64,000 bases of DNA from Bradyrhizobium erythrophlei (lineage in GTDB: Bacteria > Pseudomonadota > Alphaproteobacteria > Rhizobiales > Xanthobacteraceae): the NCBI RefSeq assembly GCF_900142985.1, contig NZ_LT670849.1:1488001-1552000 (forward strand), written 5' to 3'. Under the pieces are notes generated by a model. That model ran no database searches. It was not told the origin of the DNA and saw only the letters and a program-made list of their open reading frames with translations. A program made the translations under genes and the position numbers. Shown piece by piece: positions 34,440-42,697 of this stretch (positions within the stretch are counted from its first letter, which is position 1; each line of letters begins with the position of its first letter).

Positions 34440-35162
34440 TCAGCTTTGAATGAGAGGATTGGCGCTCAGAACGAAGCCGGCACCGCGAACGCTGCGAATC
34501 ATCGCCGGTTCATTTGGTCCATCCACCTTGCGCCGAAGCCGTCCCATGTGAACGTCGACCAGATTCGTTTCCGGAACGAACTTGTAGTTCCAGACCTCCT
34601 GCAGAAGCTTTGCTCGCGTCAGTAGCTTGTCGTTGCGCTCCATCATGTAGCGCAGCAGGCCAAACTCCCGCGGGCGCAGCGCAATCACGCGATCGCCACG
34701 CCTGGCCGTGCGCTCGAGAAGGTCAAGCTCCAGGGGCCCGACGCGCAGCACGGTCGGAGCCGCGGCCATTTGCGGAACCGAGGCGGCTTCTGCGTCCAAA
34801 ACAGTCTCCGTCACGGCCGGCACCGGCTGCGCCGAAAGGCGTGACGCCGGCTGGCTCGATCCGCGAATAACCGTCTCCAACGCGCTCAACAGCAATGACT
34901 GGGTTTCCGCGGCGAGGCGTCCGGATCCTCGCTTCGCCGAAACGCCGTCGGGGAAAAAGCGGACAACGACCGAAAAGCCGTCGACGTGCAAATTCAACTC
35001 CGTCAAATCGCCCGACCCAGGCGAAGTCCGCAAGGTGTCGCGCAGCTGGCGACGGCCTCTCCGCGTCGCCAGCGCGTAGTGTTTCGCTGGCGCGAGCACT
35101 GTGGCGGCTGGATCGGCACCTCGTCGTTCGACCATATCGCGGACGATATTTTGATTTCGCAT
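34440..35162 (-). CDS. Receiver-less OmpR-type winged-helix regulator
   Basis: A 240-aa protein with an OmpR/PhoB winged-helix domain at its C-terminus (about 138-235): VLRVGPLELDLLERTARRGD, LRPREFGLLRYMMERNDKLL and VRGAGFVL. The N-terminal about 130 residues lack any receiver motif (no DD pair, no phospho-Asp, no Lys) and are not recognised. The DNA-binding domain is very similar to that of the response regulator at 21871-22557. It may be constitutive or may respond through its own N-terminal domain. The zinc-ribbon-like gene lies 49 nt upstream on the same strand. Confidence 0.8.
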   Translation of the reverse strand: MRNQNIVRDMVERRGADPAATVLAPAKHYALATRRGRRQLRDTLRTSPGSGDLTELNLHVDGFSVVVRFFPDGVSAKRGSGRLAAETQSLLLSALETVIRGSSQPASRLSAQPVPAVTETVLDAEAASVPQMAAAPTVLRVGPLELDLLERTARRGDRVIALRPREFGLLRYMMERNDKLLTRAKLLQEVWNYKFVPETNLVDVHMGRLRRKVDGPNEPAMIRSVRGAGFVLSANPLIQS

Positions 35163-35211
35163 TCGATTGTCCCTTTTCTGTGCGATCGACGCACCACCTG
35201 CTGCCAGCGCC

Positions 35212-35451
35212 CTATGTCGAGGCCGTCAGATCCCCCTCGGCCGAACGCTTGTTGCGGACGGGCGCAAGCCCGACCGGAGCGACCTTAAGAGTCAGCGCCG
35301 CCTTCACGCAGTGCTCGGAGTAACAGCTCTGATCGCAGTAATAGAGGTGTGTCGTCATCTCTCGCAGATAGGAATTGCTGATGGCTTCACCGCACTTCGC
35401 GCAAGTGAACCGTCCGAACGGTGTCCTGCCATTTACCAGAATGAATCTCAT
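35212..35451 (-). CDS. Small zinc-ribbon-like protein
   Basis: A 79-aa cytoplasmic protein with CAKCG and CDQSC pairs about 23 residues apart (FTCAKCGEAISNSYLREMTT, YCDQSCYSEHC), suggesting a zinc-binding treble-clef or ribbon fold. GAGGAAGG precedes the ATG. It resembles the Cys-rich protein at 50580-50810 in size and in paired-Cys layout. It is just upstream of the receiver-less regulator and might be co-transcribed with it. Function unknown. Confidence 0.6.
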   Translation of the reverse strand: MRFILVNGRTPFGRFTCAKCGEAISNSYLREMTTHLYYCDQSCYSEHCVKAALTLKVAPVGLAPVRNKRSAEGDLTAST

Positions 35452-35904
35452 GGCCTTCCTCGCGGTGTTCGTAACACATCCGTTATGAGAATCGTCGACC
35501 GTCTCACGGTTTCCGGAGTCGTTTTTCCGGGCTCGCAGACGCTCTCATCACGTGCTCTCGGGAATTCCGATCTGCCATGGTAGTTAATCGGAGCGAGGTC
35601 ATTCGCTCAATCGTACCCGTGGTCGGCCGGCGCATAGAAAGGAATAGCGGGACTATACCAAGGTATGCGGAGACGTCCGCGCGGCGAAACTGCAACCTCG
35701 GAACGAATTGCTGATGCGGTTTCAAGGTGCTTTAATGCACTCCCGTGAGACGTCCGCAGCGCGAATTCGGCCTACCGGGCCAATTAATTTCCTGAATAGG
35801 TCGATGCTTTTTTCCTCTTGCCGGCCGTATGGCGAACGCGGGCATGGTTCGGAAACTAATCGGCAGATTGAGAAGGTTTAGCTTGGTTGGAACGGACGAA
35901 TAGA
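35452..35904. other. Intergenic region between zinc-ribbon gene and PAS kinase
   Basis: A 453-base stretch with no supportable gene. It holds the ACC-AA-GGT repeat copy at 35654-35667 and an AT-rich CAATTAATTT block at 35781, which lacks the -10 of the dyad promoters. Confidence 0.6.
35654..35667 (+). promoter_or_regulatory. ACC-AA-GGT inverted repeat (copy 2)
   Basis: TATACC-AA-GGTATG, 5-bp perfect arms, about 240 nt upstream of the PAS kinase/FixJ-type regulator operon. Confidence 0.5.
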
Positions 35905-38625
35905 ATGATGCGTTCTGAATCCCGCCCGCCATTGTCGGCGACGCACGGTTGGTTCGCCTACGCGGTTCCTATCCTTTCGGTCGCAATCGCGACCGTGGCG
36001 ACTGCGATCATGTCCTATTTCTTCACGCCCGAGCCGATCGGACTACTGCTGCTCAGCGCCGTGATCGCAACGGCATGGCTTGCAGGGCTTGGTCCGGCGC
36101 TTTTTGCGATCCTGCTCGCGCTAACTGTTTTTCAGTACAACATCGCACCACCCGCCAATCTATTTGTCTGGAAACAGACGTTCTTTGAAGTTAACTTCTC
36201 GGAAGCGCCGCGTCTGGTGATGTTCACCATCGTTTCGCTGATTGTTTCCTTCGTCATCACCGCACAGAGCAGTGCCACGGAAGCTCTTCGACGCTCGCGC
36301 GATGATCTGCAGACGGCGCTCGAAGGCTTGAGGCGCACTGAAACGGCATTGCTAAAGACCGAAACATATCTGACCGAGGCCCAAAGACTGAACCAGTCTG
36401 GCAGTTTCGGATGGAAGGTGTCGCGCGGCGAGATTTTCTGGTCTGAGCAGGCATTTCGAATCTTTGGCGTCGATCCGGCGACGACGCCAACCCTCGAATT
36501 AATCCTGCAGTGCACGCATCCCGATGATCGAGCCGCTGTTCAAGCGATGATCGACCGGGCCTTGAGAGATGGCGGCGATTTCGAGCATCAGTATCGACTA
36601 TTGATGCCGGACGGCTCTGTGAAGCACGTCCATGCGATGGCTCACGCGACGGAGACTGCGTCAGGAACCGAATTTGTCGGGGCAGTAACCGATGTGACGG
36701 CCACGCGGGAAGTCGAGCGGAAATTGAGGCTTAGCGAATCTTATCTGGCCGAGAGCCAGCATCTCAGCCATACCAGCAGCTGGGCCTGGGATCAGCGTCA
36801 AAAGGAATTCGTCTATACGTCGAACGAAATCGTCCATTTGTTCGGGTTCGAGCAGGTCGAAGAGTCCCGTCGGCTGAAGGCCTATCGCGATCGCATCTTG
36901 GACGAGGATTTGCCCAGCGTGAAGGAGGCCACGCGGCGCGCCTTCATCAACAAGACGGACCTCAACGTCACCTACCGGATCAGACTTCCCGACGGATCGG
37001 TCAAGCACATCCAGACTGTCGGCCATCCCGTGCTCGACAGCGAGGGGACAGTGATCCAGCTGGTCGGCACAAACGTCGACATCACGGAGCAGCACGAAGC
37101 AAAAGAGAAGCTGATAAGTGCTTTTGACGAGATCAAGAGATCTCAGGATCACCTGCAACTGGTGACCGATACAATTCCGATCCTGGTCTGGCGCGCGCGC
37201 GCCGACGGGGTTCCCGACTTTCTCAACAAGCAAGCCCTCGATTTCACAGGCCTGGTGCCAGGTGAGATCGAGCTGGACTGGCCGCGCGCCTTCCACCCCC
37301 ACGACAAGAAGGACATGTATGTGAAGTGGACCACGATCCGGGAATCCGGAAAGCGGGGCAGCCTTGAAGCTCGCCTGCGGCGCTTCGACGGCACCTATCG
37401 GTGGTTTCTGTTCGAGGCGGAGCCGCTGCGCGATCAGACGGGCAATATCGTCAGCTGGTACGGCTCGGCAACCGATATCGAGGACCGCAAGCTTGCCGAG
37501 TTATCCCTTCGCGAGAGCGAACGGCGTTTCCGTGACTATGCGGAGACGGCATCCGACTGGCTCTGGGAAACGGGGCCGGACCACCGGATCACAAGGATAT
37601 CGGAGCACATCAATGTTGTTGGTTTGACCAGATCACACCTGCCGGGCATAACGAGGTGGGAGGTTGCATCCGACGTGGAGGCCGAGCCGGAAAAGTGGCG
37701 GCGACATCGGGAGACGCTGGATGCCCATTGGCCATTTCGGGATTTCGTCTACGGCATCATCAACGAAAGCGGATCCCAGGTCTACGTCCGGACCAGCGGC
37801 AAGCCGGTATTCGACGCCGAAGGCCTTTTCATCGGCTATCGCGGCACCGGGAACGACATTACCGCGTCGATCCGCGCCGACCAGGCCGAGCAGGCCCTGC
37901 GCAAGGCGCAAGCCGAGCTCGCGCATGTGACGAGGGTAACGATGCTGGGCGAGCTTACCGCTTCGATCGCCCACGAAGTCAACCAGCCGCTTGCCGCTGT
38001 CGTTGCCAATGCGGAGGCTTCGCTGCGCTGGCTCAATCGCGAAACACCCGACCTCGCGGCCGCGCGCCGCTCGATCGAATGGGTGGTCAACGACGGTTGC
38101 CGCGCCAGCGACGTGATCCGGCGCGTTCGCGCGCTCGCCACGAAATCCGACATTGAAACCGCCAGGCTGAATCTCAATCAGGTCGTCGACGAAGCCATCA
38201 AGCTTGTCGAACGTGAGTTGATCAAGAACGACGTCTCGCTGCAAACCGAGCTTGCGCCGTCGCTGCCCGAGATACTCGGTGACCGCGTTCAGCTGCAACA
38301 GGTGATCATCAACCTCTTGATGAACGCCATTGAGGCGATGGAGCCGCTCACCGGTCGGCCGCGGGAACTTTTGGTTCGCTCCGCCAGCGGCGACACCGGC
38401 CAGCTGATTGTGAGCGTCACGGACAGCGGCGTAGGCATTTCAGCTGAAAACGCCAACCGTCTGTTTAATGCCTTCTTCACCACCAAATCGAGCGGGCTCG
38501 GCATGGGACTGTCGATCTGCCGGTCGATCGTGGAAGCTCACGGCGGACGCATGTCTGCATCAAGCAATGAGGGACCTGGGGCAACCTTTCAATTCGCCCT
38601 GCCCATTCATCAAGAGGATGTGTGA
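35905..38625 (+). CDS. Multi-PAS membrane sensor histidine kinase (FixL-type core)
   Basis: A 906-aa membrane kinase. The N-terminal membrane segments (about 12-115) resemble the DUF4118/KdpD-type sensor. Four PAS domains (about 145-650) with PAC-type endings such as GAVTDVTATREVE and GTNVDITEQHEAK follow. Then HisKA with His690 in SIAHEVNQPLAAV and HATPase_c (NLLMNAIEAM, DSGVGIS, FFTTK, GLGMGLSI). The start is ATG 35905 (or 35908), with only a weak ribosome site. The stop overlaps the FixJ-type regulator start by ATGA. The signal is unknown; oxygen, redox or ligand sensing by PAS is possible, but no haem-binding His is obvious. Confidence 0.9.
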   Translation: MMRSESRPPLSATHGWFAYAVPILSVAIATVATAIMSYFFTPEPIGLLLLSAVIATAWLAGLGPALFAILLALTVFQYNIAPPANLFVWKQTFFEVNFSEAPRLVMFTIVSLIVSFVITAQSSATEALRRSRDDLQTALEGLRRTETALLKTETYLTEAQRLNQSGSFGWKVSRGEIFWSEQAFRIFGVDPATTPTLELILQCTHPDDRAAVQAMIDRALRDGGDFEHQYRLLMPDGSVKHVHAMAHATETASGTEFVGAVTDVTATREVERKLRLSESYLAESQHLSHTSSWAWDQRQKEFVYTSNEIVHLFGFEQVEESRRLKAYRDRILDEDLPSVKEATRRAFINKTDLNVTYRIRLPDGSVKHIQTVGHPVLDSEGTVIQLVGTNVDITEQHEAKEKLISAFDEIKRSQDHLQLVTDTIPILVWRARADGVPDFLNKQALDFTGLVPGEIELDWPRAFHPHDKKDMYVKWTTIRESGKRGSLEARLRRFDGTYRWFLFEAEPLRDQTGNIVSWYGSATDIEDRKLAELSLRESERRFRDYAETASDWLWETGPDHRITRISEHINVVGLTRSHLPGITRWEVASDVEAEPEKWRRHRETLDAHWPFRDFVYGIINESGSQVYVRTSGKPVFDAEGLFIGYRGTGNDITASIRADQAEQALRKAQAELAHVTRVTMLGELTASIAHEVNQPLAAVVANAEASLRWLNRETPDLAAARRSIEWVVNDGCRASDVIRRVRALATKSDIETARLNLNQVVDEAIKLVERELIKNDVSLQTELAPSLPEILGDRVQLQQVIINLLMNAIEAMEPLTGRPRELLVRSASGDTGQLIVSVTDSGVGISAENANRLFNAFFTTKSSGLGMGLSICRSIVEAHGGRMSASSNEGPGATFQFALPIHQEDV

Positions 38626-39281
38626 TGAACGATCGTCTGAAATCATCGCCCGGGAAAGAGACAAGCAAACCGACCGTACTCGTGGTTGAAGATGACGAGT
38701 CGGTGCGTCGCGCGCTTGCCAACCTCTTTCAATCAGTTGGGCTGGAGGTAATGCTGTTCGGATCGGCGTCCGAAATGCTGCAAAGCGGGCTTTCCGCCAG
38801 TGCCAGCTGCCTCGTGCTGGACGTCCGATTGCCCGGCTTGAGCGGACTGGACTTTCAGTCGGAACTGGCCAAGGCCAATACGCACATTCCGATCATCTTC
38901 ATGAGCGGTCACGGCGACATTCCGATGACCGTGAGAGCCATGAAAGGTGGCGCCGTCGATTTCCTGACCAAGCCGTTCCGCGACCAGGACATGCTCGATG
39001 CCGTGTCCACAGCGATCGAACGCGACCGCAAGCGCCGCGAGGCCGAGACCATCGTGTCGAAGTTGCAGACGCGCTTTGAGACCCTGACGCCTCGCGAGCG
39101 GGAGATCTTCGCGCTGGTTTCATCCGGGCTCATGAACAAGCAGATCGCCGCCGAGCTCGGCCTTGCCGAAATAACGGTGAAAATCCACCGCGGCCATATC
39201 ACGAGAAAAATGGGCGCGAAATCGTTGGCCGAACTGGTGAGACAGGCAGAAGCCCTTGGCATTTCCCGCACCAAGGCCTGA
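38622..39281 (+). CDS. FixJ/NarL-type response regulator
   Basis: A 219-aa regulator. The receiver domain has EDDE near residue 22-25, phospho-Asp66 in LVLDVRLPG, and Lys in FLTKPF. A LuxR/GerE-type helix-turn-helix (about 150-210) follows: LTPREREIFALVSSGLMNKQ and LGLAEITVKIHRGHI. It overlaps the PAS kinase by ATGA, so kinase and regulator form one unit. It is a candidate for binding the ACC-AA-GGT inverted repeats at 35654 (upstream of this operon) and 39320 (just downstream, before sorA). This assignment is inference. Confidence 0.92.
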   Translation: MMNDRLKSSPGKETSKPTVLVVEDDESVRRALANLFQSVGLEVMLFGSASEMLQSGLSASASCLVLDVRLPGLSGLDFQSELAKANTHIPIIFMSGHGDIPMTVRAMKGGAVDFLTKPFRDQDMLDAVSTAIERDRKRREAETIVSKLQTRFETLTPREREIFALVSSGLMNKQIAAELGLAEITVKIHRGHITRKMGAKSLAELVRQAEALGISRTKA

Positions 39282-39319
39282 GCGGCCGTCAGGGTGCGGT
39301 GCACCAGTTCCCGCGGCGA

Positions 39320-39335
39320 GCAAACCAAGGTTTGC
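39320..39335 (+). promoter_or_regulatory. ACC-AA-GGT inverted repeat (copy 3)
   Basis: GCAAACC-AA-GGTTTGC, perfect 7-bp arms. A second half-site GCAAACCAAAAT follows at 39342. It lies between the FixJ-type regulator and the sulfite dehydrogenase gene, which has a TATAAT hexamer around 39398. Confidence 0.55.
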
Positions 39336-39447
39336 ACCCGCGCAAACCAAAATCCGGTCTCCATCAACCTTGGCATATCAAGCGCTCGACCACCTACTAT
39401 AATAATGTGCAGTCAAGCTGGTTCGGCACACACCGGGAGGTCCAGAC

Positions 39448-40677
39448 ATGACAGGTCGTGGCGCTTTTGCGGATTCGATCACACGGCGGCAACTGCTTGC
39501 GACGGCCGCGGCCGGCGCGATGTTTTCAACGGTTGCGAAAGCAGAAAAACTTGTCGACCTTCCGTTGCCCGGCGGCCCCGATGCGCGGACGATCACCACT
39601 GCGTTTCCGCAGAAGGGTCCGATGATCCTGCAGCGGACGCGTCCGCCGCTCCTGGAAACGCCGTTTGAGGCCTTCGACAAGGGCACGCTCACCCCCAACG
39701 ACCAGTTCTACGTGCGTTGGCATTGGGCCGTCATTCCAACCAGCATCGATCCCGAGAAATTCAAGCTGGCCGTGCGTGGCCACGTCAACCAGCCGCTATC
39801 GCTGTCGCTTCGCGACATCCTCGATTTGCCGCGCTTTGAACTGGTCGCCGTCAATCAATGTTCGGGCAATTCGCGCGGCTTCTTTCAACCCCGGGTCCCC
39901 GGCGGTGAATGGGCAAATGGCGCCATGGGCAATGCGCGATGGACGGGTGTCCGTCTCAAGGACGTGCTCGACAAGGCGGGCGTGAAGCCGGGCGCGCTCA
40001 ATGTCAGATTCAAGGGAATGGAGTCTCCCGTGGTGGAGGATGCGCCGCCCTTCATGAAGTCGCTGGACATCGAGCATGCCCGCGACGGCGAAGTGATGCT
40101 TGCCTATGCCATGAACGGGGATCAGCTGCCGCTGTTGAACGGATTCCCGCTGCGTCTGGTCGTGCCGGGCTGGTATGCGACCTACTGGGTCAAGATGCTC
40201 AACGACATCGAGGTACTGGATCAGCCGGACACGAACTACTGGACGCAGGTGGCCTACAAGATTCCGGATACGCCGCGCGCCAACATCGAACCCGGTCAGG
40301 CCAATGTCACGATGATTCCGATCAACCGGATGGTTCCGCGGTCCTTCGTCACCAACTTCGCATCGGGCGGCACGGTGAAAGCCGCAGCCCCGGTGTCGCT
40401 GCGGGGGATCGCCTTCGGCGGCGACTGTGGCGTCGCCCGGGTCGACATTTCGACCGACAGCGGGAAGACCTGGCGCCCAACCCAGCTCGGCCAGGATGAA
40501 GGAAAGTACGGCTTCCGCAGGTGGGAGACGCAACTGACATTCGCGAGCCCCGGCGAGCACAGTCTTCAGGTGCGCTGCACCAACAGCAATGGCCTACCGC
40601 AACCTGACGTGCCGAACTGGAATCCGGCCGGCTTCATGCGCAACGTCATTGAATCGACCCGTATCGTCGCAATCTGA
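39448..40677 (+). CDS. Periplasmic sulfite dehydrogenase, molybdenum subunit (SorA-like)
   Basis: A 409-aa Tat-exported molybdoenzyme of the sulfite oxidase family. The Tat signal ITRRQLLATAAAG is at residues 11-23, the Mo-ligand Cys138 sits in VNQCSGNSRG, and the Mo-co domain and C-terminal dimerisation domain (DISTDSGKTW) follow. A monohaem cytochrome gene lies directly downstream, the SorA/SorB arrangement, so it probably oxidises sulfite to sulfate in the periplasm. It is distinct from the SoxC-like enzyme at 18602. A strong TATAAT-like element and the ACC-AA-GGT repeat lie upstream. Confidence 0.87.
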   Translation: MTGRGAFADSITRRQLLATAAAGAMFSTVAKAEKLVDLPLPGGPDARTITTAFPQKGPMILQRTRPPLLETPFEAFDKGTLTPNDQFYVRWHWAVIPTSIDPEKFKLAVRGHVNQPLSLSLRDILDLPRFELVAVNQCSGNSRGFFQPRVPGGEWANGAMGNARWTGVRLKDVLDKAGVKPGALNVRFKGMESPVVEDAPPFMKSLDIEHARDGEVMLAYAMNGDQLPLLNGFPLRLVVPGWYATYWVKMLNDIEVLDQPDTNYWTQVAYKIPDTPRANIEPGQANVTMIPINRMVPRSFVTNFASGGTVKAAAPVSLRGIAFGGDCGVARVDISTDSGKTWRPTQLGQDEGKYGFRRWETQLTFASPGEHSLQVRCTNSNGLPQPDVPNWNPAGFMRNVIESTRIVAI

Positions 40678-40689
40678 AGGGGTTTGGAG

Positions 40690-41019
40690 ATGTTTCGTCA
40701 CCTGCTTCCGTCAGTCGTGATCCTCACCATCGTCGCGACGCCCGCCGTTGGCGTGGCCGCGCCGATCGAATTCAAATCGGTCAACATCGACCTTCCCGAC
40801 AGCGACAAAATGTTTCCGGACGGGCCGGGATCCGACACGATCAATAACAACTGCCTGGCCTGCCACTCGGCCGACATGGTGTTGAATCAACCGACGATGC
40901 CGAAAGACGCCTGGAAATCAGAGGTCAACAAGATGATCAGCATCTACAAGGCTCCGATCGCCGCCGAAGATGTCACGGCGATTGTCGACTACCTCGCCGC
41001 GGTCAAGGGCACCAAGTAG
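40690..41019 (+). CDS. Monohaem cytochrome c (SorB-like)
   Basis: A 109-aa exported cytochrome c: signal peptide ending near GVAA and haem motif CLACH (NNCLACHSADMV), ending in AIVDYLAAVKG. The ATG at 40690 has AAGGGG about 7 nt upstream and follows the sulfite dehydrogenase stop by 12 nt, so the pair is an operon. It should take electrons from the molybdenum centre and pass them to the respiratory chain. Confidence 0.86.
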   Translation: MFRHLLPSVVILTIVATPAVGVAAPIEFKSVNIDLPDSDKMFPDGPGSDTINNNCLACHSADMVLNQPTMPKDAWKSEVNKMISIYKAPIAAEDVTAIVDYLAAVKGTK

Positions 41020-41168
41020 ATTCCGACCTCGGGAAAGCGTTAGCGACTGGGAAAGAAGCACGCTTTGGCAAGCGCCGCGCCCGGCGCGGTGCAGATAAAC
41101 CAACGTATAGTTTCGCTGACCAGTTTTAGAGCCCACTGTCGGAGTCAGGCGAGTGAGGAAGGCGTGCC

Positions 41169-41546
41169 TTGGAAGTGCAGGTAATTTCGGTCATTGACGA
41201 TGATCCGTCAGTTAGGGCCGCCGCAGATAATCTTCTCAGCTCGCACGGGTACGAGGTACGCACGTTTGCGTCCGCGGAAGCTTTCCTGCAGTCGGCTCAT
41301 ACGGACGATTCGTCATGCATCGTTACAGATGTGCAAATGCCGGGAATGAGCGGCCTGGACCTTCTGGTGGCGGTTCGCGGTTACGGCAATCAAACGCCGT
41401 TCATTTTCATTACGGCATTTGCCGATCCAAGCGTGCAGATACGGGCGCAGAAGGCCGGTGCCGCCGGCTTTCTCGAAAAGCCATTCCCCAGCTCCGTGCT
41501 GATCAAATGCATCGAAGCCGTTCTGAGGGGCAAGCAGGGCATCTAA
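41169..41546 (+). CDS. Single-domain response regulator receiver (CheY-like)
   Basis: A 125-aa receiver domain with IDDDPSVRA, phospho-Asp54 in IVTDVQMPG, Thr in FITAFAD, and Lys in FLEKPFP. No output domain. The start is TTG at 41169 with GAGGAAGG about 6 nt upstream; a GTG two codons on is an alternative. The sequence resembles the receiver of FixJ-type regulators, so it may act as a phosphate sink or relay for the nearby PAS kinases. Its stop overlaps the stop of the convergent AraC gene. Confidence 0.85.
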   Translation: MEVQVISVIDDDPSVRAAADNLLSSHGYEVRTFASAEAFLQSAHTDDSSCIVTDVQMPGMSGLDLLVAVRGYGNQTPFIFITAFADPSVQIRAQKAGAAGFLEKPFPSSVLIKCIEAVLRGKQGI

Positions 41547-41917
41547 TCGCGCCGGCGGTCACTCGGCGTGACGCCGGCATACCTGCGGTAGGCCCTGGTA
41601 AAGGAGCTGGTTTCGCTGAAGCCGACCCGGAGCGCGATCTGCGTCACCGGCAGTGTCGACTGGGTCAGTAACTTTGTGGCCCGCTCCATTCGGCGCGCCA
41701 GATGGTAACGATGGGGCGGCACGCCGAACGTCTGCCGGAAGGCCCGCGCAAAATGATAGCGGCTGAGATCGGCGAGCTTTGCCAGCCTGGCGAGGGAAAT
41801 TTCCTCTGCGATATTGGCTTCGATAAAGTCGACGACAAGCTTCTGCTTTCGGGCAGACAAGCGACCGCGAAGCGGTGTCGGAGGCAAGGTAACGCTCTCC
41901 TGGAGCGGTGGTTTCAT
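41543..41917 (-). pseudogene. AraC-family DNA-binding domain, N-terminus uncertain, possible frameshift
   Basis: The C-terminal two-HTH AraC domain is intact (LARLAKLADLSRYHFARAF, LPVTQIALRVGFSETSSFTR, RRYAGVTPSDRRRD). The frame from ATG 41917 gives 124 aa without a clear ribosome site. In another frame just upstream (about 41984-41920), the segment PAVAQLFQAAAF looks like the linker before the HTH domain in related AraC proteins. This suggests a frameshift that has broken a longer gene. It could also be a genuine short regulator. Confidence 0.5.
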
Positions 41918-42070
41918 CAATCGGCAAACAGGTCGGCGCTCTCGTAAAAGCGGCGGCCTGAAACAATTGCGCCACGGCCGGCACGTACCGGTCCGGGCGT
42001 CAATTCGGATCGTTCGAAAGGTGGACGGGTGACACGTCCTGCGCGTCACCCGTTGCCTTCGTGGTCCATA

Positions 42071-42310
42071 TCAGCTGCCGGACGGATTGAGCGACGGATC
42101 CCAGCCGCCAACGCGCGACGGATCGCGGCCGCTGAAGCCGAAGTTCTGAATGTTCCGCTCGGCCTGCGATGACGGCACAGCGAAGGACTGGTCGGTCATC
42201 TGATCGTAGGCGCTGCGAAAGTTCTTGACGTGATGGGTCGCGGCGAACGCCGGCGCAGCGACAGCCACGGACAGAATCACCGCGGCGCTGATGGTCTTGG
42301 TCTTGGTCAT
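42071..42310 (-). CDS. Small secreted protein, AxA-xxH family
   Basis: A 79-aa protein with signal peptide MTKTKTISAAVILSVAVAAP then AFA. The mature part starts ATHHVKNFRSAYDQM, carries a QAERNIQNFGFSGRDPSR stretch, and ends in Gly, Pro, Ser and Asn. TTGGAG lies about 7 nt upstream. It shares layout with the proteins at 34041, 45285, 54181 and 54896. It is preceded by promoter site F. Function unknown. Confidence 0.72.
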   Translation of the reverse strand: MTKTKTISAAVILSVAVAAPAFAATHHVKNFRSAYDQMTDQSFAVPSSQAERNIQNFGFSGRDPSRVGGWDPSLNPSGS

Positions 42311-42356
42311 CGGGTTTCTCCAAATTCCTCAGTTTGCGCTTATGCGCACACAGCCG

Positions 42357-42399
42357 ATGTAGGCGAAGCATTCGCCGGGACCATTAAATTCAATGTCAT
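42357..42399 (-). promoter_or_regulatory. Dyad/-10 promoter for small secreted protein (site F)
   Basis: On the minus strand: ATGAC-N6-TTTAA dyad (42384-42399) with AATTTA core, then CTACAT (42357-42362) exactly 22 nt later. About 45 nt upstream of the start codon. Confidence 0.6.
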
Positions 42400-42697
42400 T
42401 CGAGAGCATCGTCCTCGCACCGTCGTGAAGTCACGCGCCGCATTTCTCCTGACGACGTGACATCGCCGCATGACGTCGCGCACCAACGAATCCTTTCGCT
42501 GCCCGGCGCACGAGCTGCCGTTCGATCGCACCGATCGGCGACGGCGTCGCTATCCGAAATGCACAGCTCGTTTTCAAAACGCACTGACAAAGCGCGGCGC
42601 GCAGCAAGGCGGGACAAGCACTCGTGGCGGTCGTGACGATATCTGGACTGAAACGCTTTCAGATGAGAGCAAACATACAATTCAATCAGGTGCTGCA
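42400..42697. other. Upstream region of the dehydrogenase gene
   Basis: About 300 bases between the divergent secreted-protein promoter and the NAD-binding dehydrogenase. The frame is open from 42470 but has no start with a ribosome site and no similarity I recognise. I see no gene here. Confidence 0.5.

Noticed and set aside
35772..35800. AT-rich block before the PAS kinase resembling the dyad promoter core
   Set aside because: The core reads CAATTAATTT and no nTAnnT hexamer is found at the right distance.
35889..35914. GGAAC-N17-CGTT, an EcfG (general stress sigma) type promoter overlapping the PAS kinase start
   Set aside because: It overlaps the start codon, and about one such match is expected by chance in a window this size.
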